Of a DNA stretch of 36,007 nt, positions 17,179-26,356 are shown piece after piece. Origin of the DNA: an uncultured Bacteroidales bacterium (GTDB lineage Bacteria > Bacteroidota > Bacteroidia > Bacteroidales > Paludibacteraceae); NCBI GenBank assembly GCA_946403315.1, contig CAMIZK010000011.1:1-36007 (forward strand), read 5' to 3'. Within the stretch, counting starts at the first letter, position 1, and each line of letters opens with the position of its first letter. Under the pieces are notes generated by a model that was not told the DNA's origin, did not search any database, and worked only from the letters and a program-made list of their open reading frames with translations. The position numbers and the translations under genes are program-made.

Positions 17179-17955
17179 ATGAATAGTTCATCTGCTAAGG
17201 AGAGGAGGGCACTTATTTTGCGTATGTTAGAGCAAAAAGAGGAAGTGCAAGTGACCGAATTAAGTCGGAAAACGGGTATTTCGGAAGTGACCATTCGAAA
17301 GGATTTGACCATTCTTCAAAACCGTCATTTATTGTTACGTACCCGTGGTGGGGCGATGCGTAAACCTGTGGAAAACACGAATGAGGACACTACGATTGCC
17401 AAGAAGCGGATGTTCAATTTTAAAGAAAAGGAACGGATCGGTGAAGAGGCCGTGAAGATGATTAAAGAGGGTGATTTCATCATGCTCGATTCCGGTACCA
17501 CTACCTTAGAGGTCGCCCGGCATTTGGACAAATTTAAAAACCTGCGCATCCTAACCAATGCCATGAATATCGCTACCGAGTTGATGAACTACAAGCGTTT
17601 TGATGTCGTATTATTGGGAGGAAATGTGCGCACCAACAGTCTCTCTACCGTCGGACCTTTGGCGCTCAACGTGCTGCGCAACTTCAGCGGATACAAACTC
17701 TTCTTAGGCGTCGATTCCTTCTCTATCGAAAACGGTGTCTCCACGCCGAGTCTGGAGGAAGCGCTGCTCAACCAGATCATGATTCAGCAGGCGGCTCAAG
17801 TGATAGCGGTCTTCGATTCTTCGAAGTTCAACAAACGCAGTTATGTACATGTAGGCAACGTCAATGAACTCGACTGCATCATTACCGACCAGGCGATTCC
17901 TGCCGGCATGAGTGCCAAACTCAAATCCGCCGGAGTGGAAGTGCGGATCGTATAA
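17179..17955 (+). CDS. DeoR/GlpR-family transcriptional regulator of the galactosamine locus
   Basis: The 258-residue product has an N-terminal winged helix-turn-helix (~6-60: EVQVTELSRKTGISEVTIRKDL followed by RTRGGAMR) and a C-terminal DeoRC sugar-phosphate sensor (~78-235: FIMLDSGTTTLEVARHL, ILTNAMNIA, VVLLGGNVR, FLGVDSFS). The sensor is related to ribose-5-phosphate isomerase and binds phosphorylated intermediates, which relieve repression in most members; AgaR, which controls GalNAc genes, belongs here. It is the only plus-strand gene in a 28 kb block and stands between two minus-strand operons whose control regions share TTTCGAAA elements. The inducer is inferred to be an amino-sugar phosphate or tagatose phosphate. 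The gene is followed by a bidirectional terminator. Confidence 0.93.
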   Translation: MNSSSAKERRALILRMLEQKEEVQVTELSRKTGISEVTIRKDLTILQNRHLLLRTRGGAMRKPVENTNEDTTIAKKRMFNFKEKERIGEEAVKMIKEGDFIMLDSGTTTLEVARHLDKFKNLRILTNAMNIATELMNYKRFDVVLLGGNVRTNSLSTVGPLALNVLRNFSGYKLFLGVDSFSIENGVSTPSLEEALLNQIMIQQAAQVIAVFDSSKFNKRSYVHVGNVNELDCIITDQAIPAGMSAKLKSAGVEVRIV

Positions 17956-17978
17956 CCACATAAAAGCATACCCACACA

Positions 17979-18008
17979 AAAATCAGCCCGCCTAAGCGAG
18001 CTGATTTT
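17979..18008. terminator. Bidirectional terminator between deoR-like gene and operon B
   Basis: AAAATCAGC-c-CGC (17979-17991) and GCG-a-GCTGATTTT (17996-18008) pair around a CTAA loop with a single C/A mismatch. A-rich and T-rich flanks allow function on both strands for the two convergent transcripts. Confidence 0.85.
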
Positions 18009-18026
18009 CGTATATACCGTTCGGAT

Positions 18027-21000
18027 TTATTCCAATACCACCGTCTGACCGAAGATATTGAAGATCTTACCGTCTTTCAAGATATAGAGTTGTCCGTTAC
18101 GGATGAACTTCTGTCCGTTCCGAACCGGTTGCTCCACCTGCACATTCTCATATCCTAACGGAGCTGAGTGAGGAGCGTCACGTTTTACATGAATAGTGTT
18201 ATATACCGTCTTATTACCCGCTGCGTCCGTCTTATAGGTAATCACCTCAATGCCTTGAGCCGTTACATTGAATCGGCTGTAACTCGGTGCACCCGGCTGA
18301 CCGAACTTAGTATTAAACAGATCAAAGAGATTATTGACATTATGGTGGTTGTAGTCAAAGAGAATACTTGGATCGGTCGTGTACTCCTCTTCCATCAAAG
18401 CACGGTTGTGCGGCTCGTAACGCTTACGGCCACAGGTTGCGCCAATGAAATAAAGCGTACCTTCATCGGACGTAAACGTACCGCCTTCCAGACCTGTCTT
18501 GTTCTCGCTTCTTTCCCATCTGCCGGTAGCCTCTGCTGCTACACGTACGGTATCCGTTACCGAACCCGGTACTACCGTCCAGGTATCCGGATTAACCGGA
18601 CCTATCACCTCGTAGCAGTGGTCGTGACCCTGTATAGCAAGGTCAATCTCACACTCCTTGAAAATCGGCAGCATCATATTTCTCAGCAACGGACACTCGT
18701 CATCCGTATGGTGACCTGCACCCGAGAAGAGGTTCTTATGCGAAACCGTTACACGATACTTGGTATTCGGATATTTCGCAATCTCAGACTTGAACCAATT
18801 TGCCACATCTTTGCTCAGATAAGAAGAGCGCATGGATTGCTCGCTACTACCCTGTGCGCGCCACCAGTCCTGCAACGAATAAACAAGGAACAATACATCT
18901 CCGTAAACGAAACTATAGGTAATGCCCTTGAACTGCGGTTTGGTCTCCGCTGCATTGGCAAAGCCCCAGTCGGTATTGAAGTGGTAGTCGTAATTCAAGC
19001 TTTTACTGTCATCGTGATTACCGTCAGTCGGCACAAAAGCCATCTTGTTCAATGCAGGACGCATCGAACCTTCGAACCACTGCTCCCATTGCCACTCGGA
19101 GTTAGTATCACCTCCTGTATCGGCGAAGTCACCGGGGAACAAACAGAACTTAGCGTCCGGCTCGTTCTGGGCTACTGCCTCTGCACATTGGCGAGCCTGA
19201 TCAATATACTCATAGTCTTGTATATGGCTATCGGTCATATAGACGAATGAGAAATCACCCTGATTAGCCTCTTTGGTCACGAATTGGGCTATCTCGCTCC
19301 AATACTCCCCATAACCGACACGCCAGCTATATACTGTACCCGGTTGCAAGGTAGTAGCCTGCGCCTTATGACTCACATAGTTAAACTTCGTGTTACGCGG
19401 CAGACCTGCTGCTGTACAGATATCGTACTTCGGACTCTCCGATGCCTGGATAGGCGTGTAATGGAGCGTAGCGTCCGTCGTCTGAGCACTTAATTCAATA
19501 ACTCCGTTCGATTCGGTAAAGTCCTCTGCCGTAGCATTAGCCATCGCTACCAGCTGTACCTTACCTTCTGTAATACCGCCGTTCGTAAACCAGCAGAAAC
19601 CCATATGGGTAGCCGGATCACCATAGATAGTAGCGATTTGGTTGTACGGATACTCTTTAACCTTCAGTTCGCTGATCTTCTCCTGCATAGCTGCAACTTT
19701 CTCGGGAATAGTCGGCAACAGATCAATATTATCCGGCTCCATACTATCAATCTTAGCTACTTCTTTTGCTACCAGATACGGAATGAAACTCGGAATCGTG
19801 TAGTCCTCAATATGGTACGTAGCCTCAGCCTCTACTACCTCATGCGGATATTTCACAGGCGGCTTCGGAGCAATCACTACCGTAGCTGCTGCACTAAAAC
19901 CACCTTCCTGAGTCGTAACCCTCGCAGTAGTCGTACCCGGCGTTACACCGGTAATCTTACCATTCTGAATCGTTGCAATCGCCGGATCGTCAATCGACCA
20001 AGTGACGCGTTTATTGTTCGCATTAGCCGGCTCTACCTCGGCTACCAACGTACCCGTTTTGCCTTCGATAATCTCGATGGAAGCCGGAGTGATACTTACG
20101 CCCGTAACGGCAATCACCGTGGCGTCCGGATCATACTCATAAGCTCCAATATCTACGCCGGAACCTTTCGGACGCGTTACTCCTATAATATCCGTTGCCG
20201 GAGCCTGAGTTGCATCGCCGTTATTCAGCAGCTGAGTCGAAGCATCGGTCAGCGAGAAGTCCGCATTAGCTACTGCCATTCTCTCCGTATTGGATGTCGG
20301 TACACCCGCAAAACCCGTCGGGCTACGGAAATTAGGACCATCCGCTGCATTATTATCCGTATTCAGACCAAGCGTAATACCCGTTCCTGCGTCCGCTTTA
20401 CTATAAGTACATTTACCACTTGCGACGTAGTTCACATTCTGTGCATTCGGTGCCGTATTGCCCCAGAAGACAGAGTTCACTACCGTTCCCTCTACGCGGC
20501 AACCGGCATAACGGCCATCAACACCCGTGTTATTGGCTACCGTACAGTTAATGAAAGCACCTTTACCATAGAGACATCCGTTCTTGGAAGAATGGTTGTT
20601 ATACACCACGCAGTTGCGGATGACAGAACCGGCCCTTGAATAAATCATAACATCGCCCGTACAACCGCGAATAATACAGTTCTCCACCAAAGCATTCAAA
20701 TTAGCCTTGTCCTCAAAACTAATGGCTGCCGCTTGGTCTCCTGCGGTATTGTTACAATACTCGAAAAGACAGTTACTGATGATAGTCTGCTCGGCTCCAG
20801 ACGGGTCAATAAACATTCCGCCGGCTTTCGAACCGCTGGTGTTGTTGCGGAAAACGCAATTATTAACCGTCATGTTTCCACGCAGATACATAGCTGCACC
20901 ACCCCACTCGCTATGGTTTGCATTCTGGAAAACCAGACCATCCACCGTAATACGCGCTGTCGGGTCGCCGTCATACTTCACAAGTGACCATGTGGTACGG

Positions 21001-21296
21001 CCAGTACCGTCAATGATTGATTCGTACAACTCGGGATCACGGAGACCGGTCTCGGCATTGTAACCGCCTAAATAGATTGCTCCGTCATGTACCGACATGC
21101 CCTCATTATACACACCTTCGGCGATAAACAAGGTGTCACCGGCTCCCACATTGTTGATAGCTCCGGCAATAGTTGTCTTCGCATGTTCCCACGACTTACC
21201 GTCTCCGTCATCGCCTGTGGGCGAGACATAACGGTTACTTGCTGACGCGCACAGCGTGGCCGTGCAGACCGTCAAAAGGAATAACATTCTTTTCAT
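18027..21296 (-). CDS. Beta-helix / Big2 / calcineurin-like metallophosphoesterase, secreted
   Basis: The 1089-residue product has a signal peptide (to CASAS). Residues ~21-390 are a right-handed beta-helix with repeated N-C-x-F/I/V turns (VNNCVFRNN, ISNCLFEYC, VENCIIRGC, IRNCVVYNN) ending in GVDIGAYEYDP. A Big2 Ig-like domain (~396-476) follows, then a purple-acid-phosphatase-like Fn3 domain (~545-675, MGFCWFTNGGITEG and YSWRVGY), then a calcineurin-type core: MTDSH (D689, H691), GDFADTG (722-728), GNHDD (759-763), VSHKN and GHDH. The C-terminus (IRNGQLYILKDGKIFNIFGQ) is the sorting-like tail shared with two operon A proteins. It is the last gene of operon B, 19 bases after its paralogue. 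It should hydrolyse a phosphomonoester or phosphodiester outside the cytoplasm, with the helix holding a polymer; substrate unknown. Confidence 0.88.
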   Translation of the reverse strand: MKRMLFLLTVCTATLCASASNRYVSPTGDDGDGKSWEHAKTTIAGAINNVGAGDTLFIAEGVYNEGMSVHDGAIYLGGYNAETGLRDPELYESIIDGTGRTTWSLVKYDGDPTARITVDGLVFQNANHSEWGGAAMYLRGNMTVNNCVFRNNTSGSKAGGMFIDPSGAEQTIISNCLFEYCNNTAGDQAAAISFEDKANLNALVENCIIRGCTGDVMIYSRAGSVIRNCVVYNNHSSKNGCLYGKGAFINCTVANNTGVDGRYAGCRVEGTVVNSVFWGNTAPNAQNVNYVASGKCTYSKADAGTGITLGLNTDNNAADGPNFRSPTGFAGVPTSNTERMAVANADFSLTDASTQLLNNGDATQAPATDIIGVTRPKGSGVDIGAYEYDPDATVIAVTGVSITPASIEIIEGKTGTLVAEVEPANANNKRVTWSIDDPAIATIQNGKITGVTPGTTTARVTTQEGGFSAAATVVIAPKPPVKYPHEVVEAEATYHIEDYTIPSFIPYLVAKEVAKIDSMEPDNIDLLPTIPEKVAAMQEKISELKVKEYPYNQIATIYGDPATHMGFCWFTNGGITEGKVQLVAMANATAEDFTESNGVIELSAQTTDATLHYTPIQASESPKYDICTAAGLPRNTKFNYVSHKAQATTLQPGTVYSWRVGYGEYWSEIAQFVTKEANQGDFSFVYMTDSHIQDYEYIDQARQCAEAVAQNEPDAKFCLFPGDFADTGGDTNSEWQWEQWFEGSMRPALNKMAFVPTDGNHDDSKSLNYDYHFNTDWGFANAAETKPQFKGITYSFVYGDVLFLVYSLQDWWRAQGSSEQSMRSSYLSKDVANWFKSEIAKYPNTKYRVTVSHKNLFSGAGHHTDDECPLLRNMMLPIFKECEIDLAIQGHDHCYEVIGPVNPDTWTVVPGSVTDTVRVAAEATGRWERSENKTGLEGGTFTSDEGTLYFIGATCGRKRYEPHNRALMEEEYTTDPSILFDYNHHNVNNLFDLFNTKFGQPGAPSYSRFNVTAQGIEVITYKTDAAGNKTVYNTIHVKRDAPHSAPLGYENVQVEQPVRNGQKFIRNGQLYILKDGKIFNIFGQTVVLE

Positions 21297-21315
21297 GATA
21301 TATACTATTTAATGA

Positions 21316-23067
21316 TTAATTGGCAGGAACGCCGTGTGCTTTCGTACGAACCACACGCATCGTGTTCAACAGGCTGACATTACCCTGATCGTCATCGGCT
21401 GTATAGGAATTAAACTCCAGACAGTCGTCTTTCACCGTGATCTTAGTGAACGTCGGTGCTTCCGGCTGACCAAACATACCGGTGAACAAATCAAAATAAT
21501 TCATCACGTTATGATGATGATTGTCTTGCAGCAAGGTGATATCATCCGTGTATTCACGCTCCATGCGGTCGCGGCTATGCGGATAATAACGCTTGTGACC
21601 GCAGGTAGCACCGATGAAATAGAACGTACCGTCATCCGTGCAATAGGTACCGCCCTTGTAACCGGTCATGTTCTTGTTGTTACCACCGTACTCCGGTCCG
21701 CCTTCCCGGTCCGAGATAGCGTCTAAGATCGGCGTAAGGTTATCCGGATCTACCGGACCAATCACCTCGTAGGTATGGTCATGACCCTGCAGCGCCACAT
21801 CGATCTCGCAATCCTTGAATACCGGAAGCATGTTATGACGGAATACCGGCGGCTCTTTGTCCGTCGAGTGATCCGAGCCGGAGAACAAGTTAAAGTGCGC
21901 TAACGATACACGGTACTTCGTATCCGGATGTGCATTGGTCTGATCACGGAACCATGCACCTACGTGGTCTTTCAGATAAACCGATGACCAATCGAGATAA
22001 CTGTGGGTCTCACGCCAGAAATCCTGCATCGAGAATACGTAGAACAGCACATCACCATATACGAAACTATAGATGATACCTTCAAACTGCGGCTTGTCCG
22101 TATAGTTCACATTAAAACTGTTATCCGTATTGAAGTGGTACGTATAGTTGATATTCGGACTATCATCGTGGTTACCGTCTGTCGGAACCAAAGGCATCGC
22201 CGTCAACACCGGTTTGAATGACTCTTCAAACCAGCGCTCCCACTCCCATTCGGAGTTGTTCGCATCTCCGTCTTCTACGAAGTCACCGGGGAAGCAGCAG
22301 AAACGTGCTTCCGGTACCGTCTTCACAGCCGCCAACGCACAACGACGTGCCTCATTGATATACGTCGGGTTCTCGATGTGGCTGTCGCTCATCACGATGA
22401 ACGAGTACTCACCTTGGTTCGCATCTTCGGTTCTGAAATGACCGATCTCACTCCAGTGGCCTTCGTAGCCTACACGCCAACTGTAGGCCGTACCCGGCGT
22501 CAGATCGGTAGCAAGCGCTTTGTGGCTGATGTATTTATACCGTACCCCGGCACCTATTCCGGATGCATTCACGATCCAGCGTGCCTTACCCGTGTAACGC
22601 AGACCTTTGGTTTGGGTCGGTGTAGCCGGATAGGAAGCGGCATTCGCAAAATCGGCTTCCGTGGCATCTTCTATAGGCACAATCTGCACCTCACCATCGG
22701 TGATACCGTCGTTAGTGAACCAGCAGAATCCCATGTTCGTTTGAGGATCACCATTGATGGTAGCCACCATACAATACGGCTCCTCTTTCGGTTGCAACTC
22801 CGAGATACGCTGACGCAACAGCTCTATATTCGCTTGAGACGAATCGGCGGCACAAGCGACAATCGCCATCTTCAAAGCCGTGTGACTCGGTACGGTGTAA
22901 TCCGCTACCGTGTACAACGAATCGGCTATTTCCCACTCCGTCTTGGCAGGAACAATTTCCGTCGTGTCTTGAGGTTGAGGATCCGGTGGTGTAACCGGAT
23001 CTTCCGGCGTCTTACAGGCTGCTAACAGAAGGCAACTTGCAAATAACAAATAGTAAAACTTTTTCAT
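21316..23067 (-). CDS. Calcineurin-like metallophosphoesterase lipoprotein (no beta-helix)
   Basis: The 583-residue product is a lipoprotein (CLLLAACKTPEDP) with a proline-rich linker. A short helical segment and the purple-acid-phosphatase-like Fn3 domain (~97-215, MGFCWFTNDGITDG, YSWRVGYEGHWSEIGHF) lead into a phosphoesterase core with MSDSH (D228, H230), GDFVEDG (261-267), GNHDD (298-302), LAHFN and GHDH. It is clearly a paralogue of its two neighbours but lacks the N-terminal helix. In the second motif the residue aligned with the usual Asp (GDxxD) is Glu265. Histidine-to-glycine spacing and the insert after EVIGPVDPD are as in the 1089-residue paralogue. It overlaps the upstream paralogue by 4 bases (ATGA). 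Confidence 0.88.
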   Translation of the reverse strand: MKKFYYLLFASCLLLAACKTPEDPVTPPDPQPQDTTEIVPAKTEWEIADSLYTVADYTVPSHTALKMAIVACAADSSQANIELLRQRISELQPKEEPYCMVATINGDPQTNMGFCWFTNDGITDGEVQIVPIEDATEADFANAASYPATPTQTKGLRYTGKARWIVNASGIGAGVRYKYISHKALATDLTPGTAYSWRVGYEGHWSEIGHFRTEDANQGEYSFIVMSDSHIENPTYINEARRCALAAVKTVPEARFCCFPGDFVEDGDANNSEWEWERWFEESFKPVLTAMPLVPTDGNHDDSPNINYTYHFNTDNSFNVNYTDKPQFEGIIYSFVYGDVLFYVFSMQDFWRETHSYLDWSSVYLKDHVGAWFRDQTNAHPDTKYRVSLAHFNLFSGSDHSTDKEPPVFRHNMLPVFKDCEIDVALQGHDHTYEVIGPVDPDNLTPILDAISDREGGPEYGGNNKNMTGYKGGTYCTDDGTFYFIGATCGHKRYYPHSRDRMEREYTDDITLLQDNHHHNVMNYFDLFTGMFGQPEAPTFTKITVKDDCLEFNSYTADDDQGNVSLLNTMRVVRTKAHGVPAN

Positions 23068-25382
23068 TTTTTGTTTATTTTTATCGTGTTAAACAATTCT
23101 GTCTTTCCGTTTTCACGCACCACAAACGTCTCCAGCAACAGATGGTCTTTCTTCACTGTGACGCGTGTGTAACTCGGTGCTCCCGGTTGTTCCAAACGAG
23201 AGAACAAATCATAGTAGTTCTCCACCTGATGGATATGCTTGCCGGCCTCCATCTCCTCCCTCGTTAACGGTGTATAACGTTTAGCACCGCAGGTAGCACC
23301 GATGAAATAGAGCGTGCTATCCACCGGTCCAATCACTTCGTAACAATGGTCATGACCTTGCAGCACCAGATCCATCTTACATTCTTTCATCACCGGCAGC
23401 ATCGTCTTTCGCATCAGCGGTGTCTCTTTATCCCGCTGGTGATCGGAACCCGAAAAGAGGTTCTTATGCACCAGCCCCACATGCCATTTTGCTTGCGGTG
23501 CATTCGCTACCTGCTGTTTGAACCATTCGCCCAAATCTCGCGTAAAATACTCCGACGTCAAGTTCTTCATGTCATATTCGCCGCGCCAGAAATCCTGCAT
23601 TGAGAAAGCGATCAGCAGCATATCGCCGTACATAAAACTATAGTTGATACCGGCGAACTGCGGCCGTACCTGCGTCCAGGCATTAAAGGTCGTGTCCGTG
23701 TTAAAATGGTACGAGTAGTTCAATAACGGACTGTCGTCATGGTTTCCGTCCGTAGGCACAATCGGCATCTGCATAATCACCGGTTTCATCGCCTCTTCGA
23801 ACCAGCGCTCCCATTCCCATTCACTGTTATTATCCGTGCCTGTGTCCACAAAGTCACCAGGGAAGACGCAGAAACGTGCATTCTTCTCGTTACGCGCCAC
23901 CGCGTCTGCGCACATACGCGCTTCATCAATATAATGTCTATTCTGCAGGTGACTGTCCGTCATATAGATGAACGAAAACTCACCTTGCTCCTTATCCGCT
24001 GTCCTAAAATGACCTATCTCACTCCAGTGGCCCTCGTATCCTACCCGCCAACAGTACTCCGTACCCGGTTGCAGATTCTCTGCCAAAGCTTTATGGCTCA
24101 CGTACCGGAAAGCCGTATTCTTATCGATCTTCGCTGCCTTTAAGATACCGGAAGTCGAGATTGCATAATGGAGTGGCACCGTCGTCGTAGGAGTAGCTGG
24201 AATGGTTGTCCATGGTCCTTTGTCCTTTGTTCGTATCTGCACTACGCCTTCCGTCACACCTTCGTTGGTGAACCAGCAGAATCCCATCCTCGTTTGAGGA
24301 TCACCATTGATGGTAGCCACCATACAATACGGATTCTCCTTGGGTTCTAACTTCGCTTTTTTATCCAACAAGTGCGCCACAAAACTCGGTACGGTATAAT
24401 CGACTTTTTCATAGAGCGTATAGTCCGAAGGATTATCGCGTTTCTTGGCCGGTGCCATCGAAGCAATCCGATGCGTCGGTTGACCGATACGATAGTCTGC
24501 CACCTGTATAATCGCTTCTTCTGCTGCCGTCAACGGAACACCGGCAAAGGTTGCGGGGTCTCTAAAATGGGGACCATTCTCCGCTTCATTATTCCGGTCT
24601 AACCACGGTTGCACAAAGAAATGGGGTTCAAAACCTTCATCCGCTTTACTTAATCCCGACTCACTCTCATCGGACACGTAGTTACACGGATCAACAAACC
24701 CGTACTCGTTTTGGTTACCCCACATCGTGCAGTCATACACCGAACTCTCCGAATGGATACCGCCGTACCGGTCTCCGTAGTTATGGGCAATGACGCAATG
24801 TACCAATGTACCATCGAAATTGGCTACACCCCCTGCATCCGGCCAGTTATGTCCTGTAGCCTGGCAGTTATGAATCACGCAGTCCTCTAACCGCGCACCT
24901 AAGGCCGACGCTTCCGGTAAGTCTCCTTTAATCAGGATTCCACCGCATTGTTCTCCGCTGCAACCGCGTACCACACAACGCCGCATCGTCACTTTTCCTC
25001 GTAACCAGGCACCGCCACCGAGTTGGTCATGACGGGCATTCTGGAAGATGATGTTCTGTACCAAGGTCGGTTTCTGACAATCGGCTTCGCAGGTGATCAG
25101 ACGCGTACCTAAATTCGTACCGTCCACTATCACTTCTCCTACACCGATCACGGCGATACCGTCTTTCAGCACCAATCCCTCGTAGTACGTACCTTCACCT
25201 ACATACACCGTGTCACCCGGTTTGCAGTTATCGATACCCAAACGGATAGACTCCTGCGCCGTAGCCCAGGTCTTGCCGTCATCCCCGTCGACACCGTCTG
25301 CACGCACATACCACGTAGCGGCTGACGAACTCATCGCCAGCGCTACGCAGATCACTATGTTCAAAAACTTTTTCAGCACCAA
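23064..25382 (-). CDS. Beta-helix / calcineurin-like metallophosphoesterase, secreted
   Basis: The product is ~772 residues with a signal peptide (LNIVICVALAMSSSAATW). Residues ~22-255 form a beta-helix of the same type as the 1089-residue paralogue (MRRCVVRGC, LEDCVIHNC, LVHCVIAHN, VYDCTMWGN). The Fn3-like domain (~352-460) and phosphoesterase core follow directly, with no Big2 domain: MTDSH (D476, H478), GDFVDTG (509-515), GNHDD (546-550), LVHKN and GHDH. The ~35-75 residue insert found after EVIGPV in both paralogues is absent, and the sorting-like tail is absent. No ATG lies before the signal peptide; TTG at 25382 or GTG at 25379 must serve, and the GTG overlaps the kinase stop. It probably acts on the outer side of the cell on phosphorylated glycan. 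Confidence 0.87.
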   Translation of the reverse strand: MVLKKFLNIVICVALAMSSSAATWYVRADGVDGDDGKTWATAQESIRLGIDNCKPGDTVYVGEGTYYEGLVLKDGIAVIGVGEVIVDGTNLGTRLITCEADCQKPTLVQNIIFQNARHDQLGGGAWLRGKVTMRRCVVRGCSGEQCGGILIKGDLPEASALGARLEDCVIHNCQATGHNWPDAGGVANFDGTLVHCVIAHNYGDRYGGIHSESSVYDCTMWGNQNEYGFVDPCNYVSDESESGLSKADEGFEPHFFVQPWLDRNNEAENGPHFRDPATFAGVPLTAAEEAIIQVADYRIGQPTHRIASMAPAKKRDNPSDYTLYEKVDYTVPSFVAHLLDKKAKLEPKENPYCMVATINGDPQTRMGFCWFTNEGVTEGVVQIRTKDKGPWTTIPATPTTTVPLHYAISTSGILKAAKIDKNTAFRYVSHKALAENLQPGTEYCWRVGYEGHWSEIGHFRTADKEQGEFSFIYMTDSHLQNRHYIDEARMCADAVARNEKNARFCVFPGDFVDTGTDNNSEWEWERWFEEAMKPVIMQMPIVPTDGNHDDSPLLNYSYHFNTDTTFNAWTQVRPQFAGINYSFMYGDMLLIAFSMQDFWRGEYDMKNLTSEYFTRDLGEWFKQQVANAPQAKWHVGLVHKNLFSGSDHQRDKETPLMRKTMLPVMKECKMDLVLQGHDHCYEVIGPVDSTLYFIGATCGAKRYTPLTREEMEAGKHIHQVENYYDLFSRLEQPGAPSYTRVTVKKDHLLLETFVVRENGKTELFNTIKINKK

Positions 25383-26317
25383 CCGAATCTTTCTCTACCG
25401 ATTTTCTCTACGTCTTCACGGTTCGTAAAGGCCGTCGTACCACCGGCAGCGGTTGTGTTCACCGCACCCGTCATATTTCCGTACTCCTGGCATTTATCCA
25501 ACGGATCACCGGCTGCCAAACGGGTAATGAAACCACTGTTGAAACTATCACCGGCACCAATACAATCCACTACATGCTCATTGAGGAGCGCCTTCTGCAT
25601 CCGATCCGGTTGACCCTTGCGCATCAGCAGACTACCCTTACTACCGCATTTGATCACCGCTGCATTGGCATACGGACGGATCTTCTCGATGGCTTCTTCG
25701 AGTGTCGCACTCTTGGTCAGGAACTTCAGCTCCGTCTCATTCGGCATGAACACCGTCAGCAGCGGCAGAACCTGTTTATAATCCAGGTCCCAGGTCTCCG
25801 TCGGATCCCATTGGCTGTCTAACGATGTGGTGACACCGTTCTCTTTGCAGAGTTCCAAGATCTTCATCAAGTCGCGTTTCACGCCGCTCTGCATGAAGAT
25901 AGACGAGATATGAATATGCTTCGCCTCTTTGAACACCTCCGGGTTGATATCCGCCAACGACATATAATCCATGGCTCCCTGGTAGGTCAGGTTCGCACGG
26001 TCTTCATCGTAACTCATACAGATGGTAGCACCCGTGGCGTACTTATTTTGACGAATCAGATAACGGGTATCCACACCCTTGGCTTTCAGACTCGTCTCAA
26101 CCAAGTCACCAAAACTATCGTCACCAATCATACCGCAGAATGCCACTTTAGCACCCAAAGCCGCAGCATTTGCTGCAAAAATAGCAGTGGAAGACCCTAA
26201 GGTTAAGGTCATCTGCTTGGCAAACTTCTCTTTGCCGATTTCGGGTTCACTCTCGATCTGATTCAAGATCAAATCCACGTTCAATTCGCCTAACGCGATA
26301 ATATCGAAATTTTTCAT
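25373..26317 (-). CDS. PfkB/ribokinase-family sugar kinase
   Basis: The 314-residue product shows the PfkB fold: N-terminal GELNVDLI, the GSSTAIFAANAAALG substrate region, FCGMIGDDSFG (PfkB signature 1 region), and the ATP-site signature CIGAGDSFNSGF with catalytic base D257. It phosphorylates a sugar or sugar phosphate in the cytoplasm. In this operon the two natural candidates are a tagatose-6-phosphate kinase (product tagatose 1,6-bisphosphate) or a kinase for free galactosamine/GalNAc; the sequence alone does not separate them. It lies 33 bases after the esterase gene across a short repeat and overlaps the first phosphoesterase gene by 10 bases, which ties the cytoplasmic pathway to the phosphoesterases. 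Confidence 0.87.
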   Translation of the reverse strand: MKNFDIIALGELNVDLILNQIESEPEIGKEKFAKQMTLTLGSSTAIFAANAAALGAKVAFCGMIGDDSFGDLVETSLKAKGVDTRYLIRQNKYATGATICMSYDEDRANLTYQGAMDYMSLADINPEVFKEAKHIHISSIFMQSGVKRDLMKILELCKENGVTTSLDSQWDPTETWDLDYKQVLPLLTVFMPNETELKFLTKSATLEEAIEKIRPYANAAVIKCGSKGSLLMRKGQPDRMQKALLNEHVVDCIGAGDSFNSGFITRLAAGDPLDKCQEYGNMTGAVNTTAAGGTTAFTNREDVEKIGRERFGWC

Positions 26318-26328
26318 GGCTGAAAATA

Positions 26329-26356
26329 TTTGTGATTTGTAATTTGTGATTTATTG
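26329..26356. repeat. Heptad repeats in the esterase-kinase spacer
   Basis: Units TTTGTGA, TTTGTAA, TTTGTGA and TTTATTG follow one another on the plus strand. The last contains the esterase stop codon on the minus strand. Here the phased stops (TGA, TAA, TGA) fall on the non-coding strand, unlike the other arrays. Confidence 0.65.

Noticed and set aside
2004..21296. Full type IX secretion C-terminal domains on the three tailed proteins
   Set aside because: The tails are about 20-25 residues and lack the usual ~70-80 residue fold and the terminal Lys-rich strand, so only a sorting-like tail is claimed.
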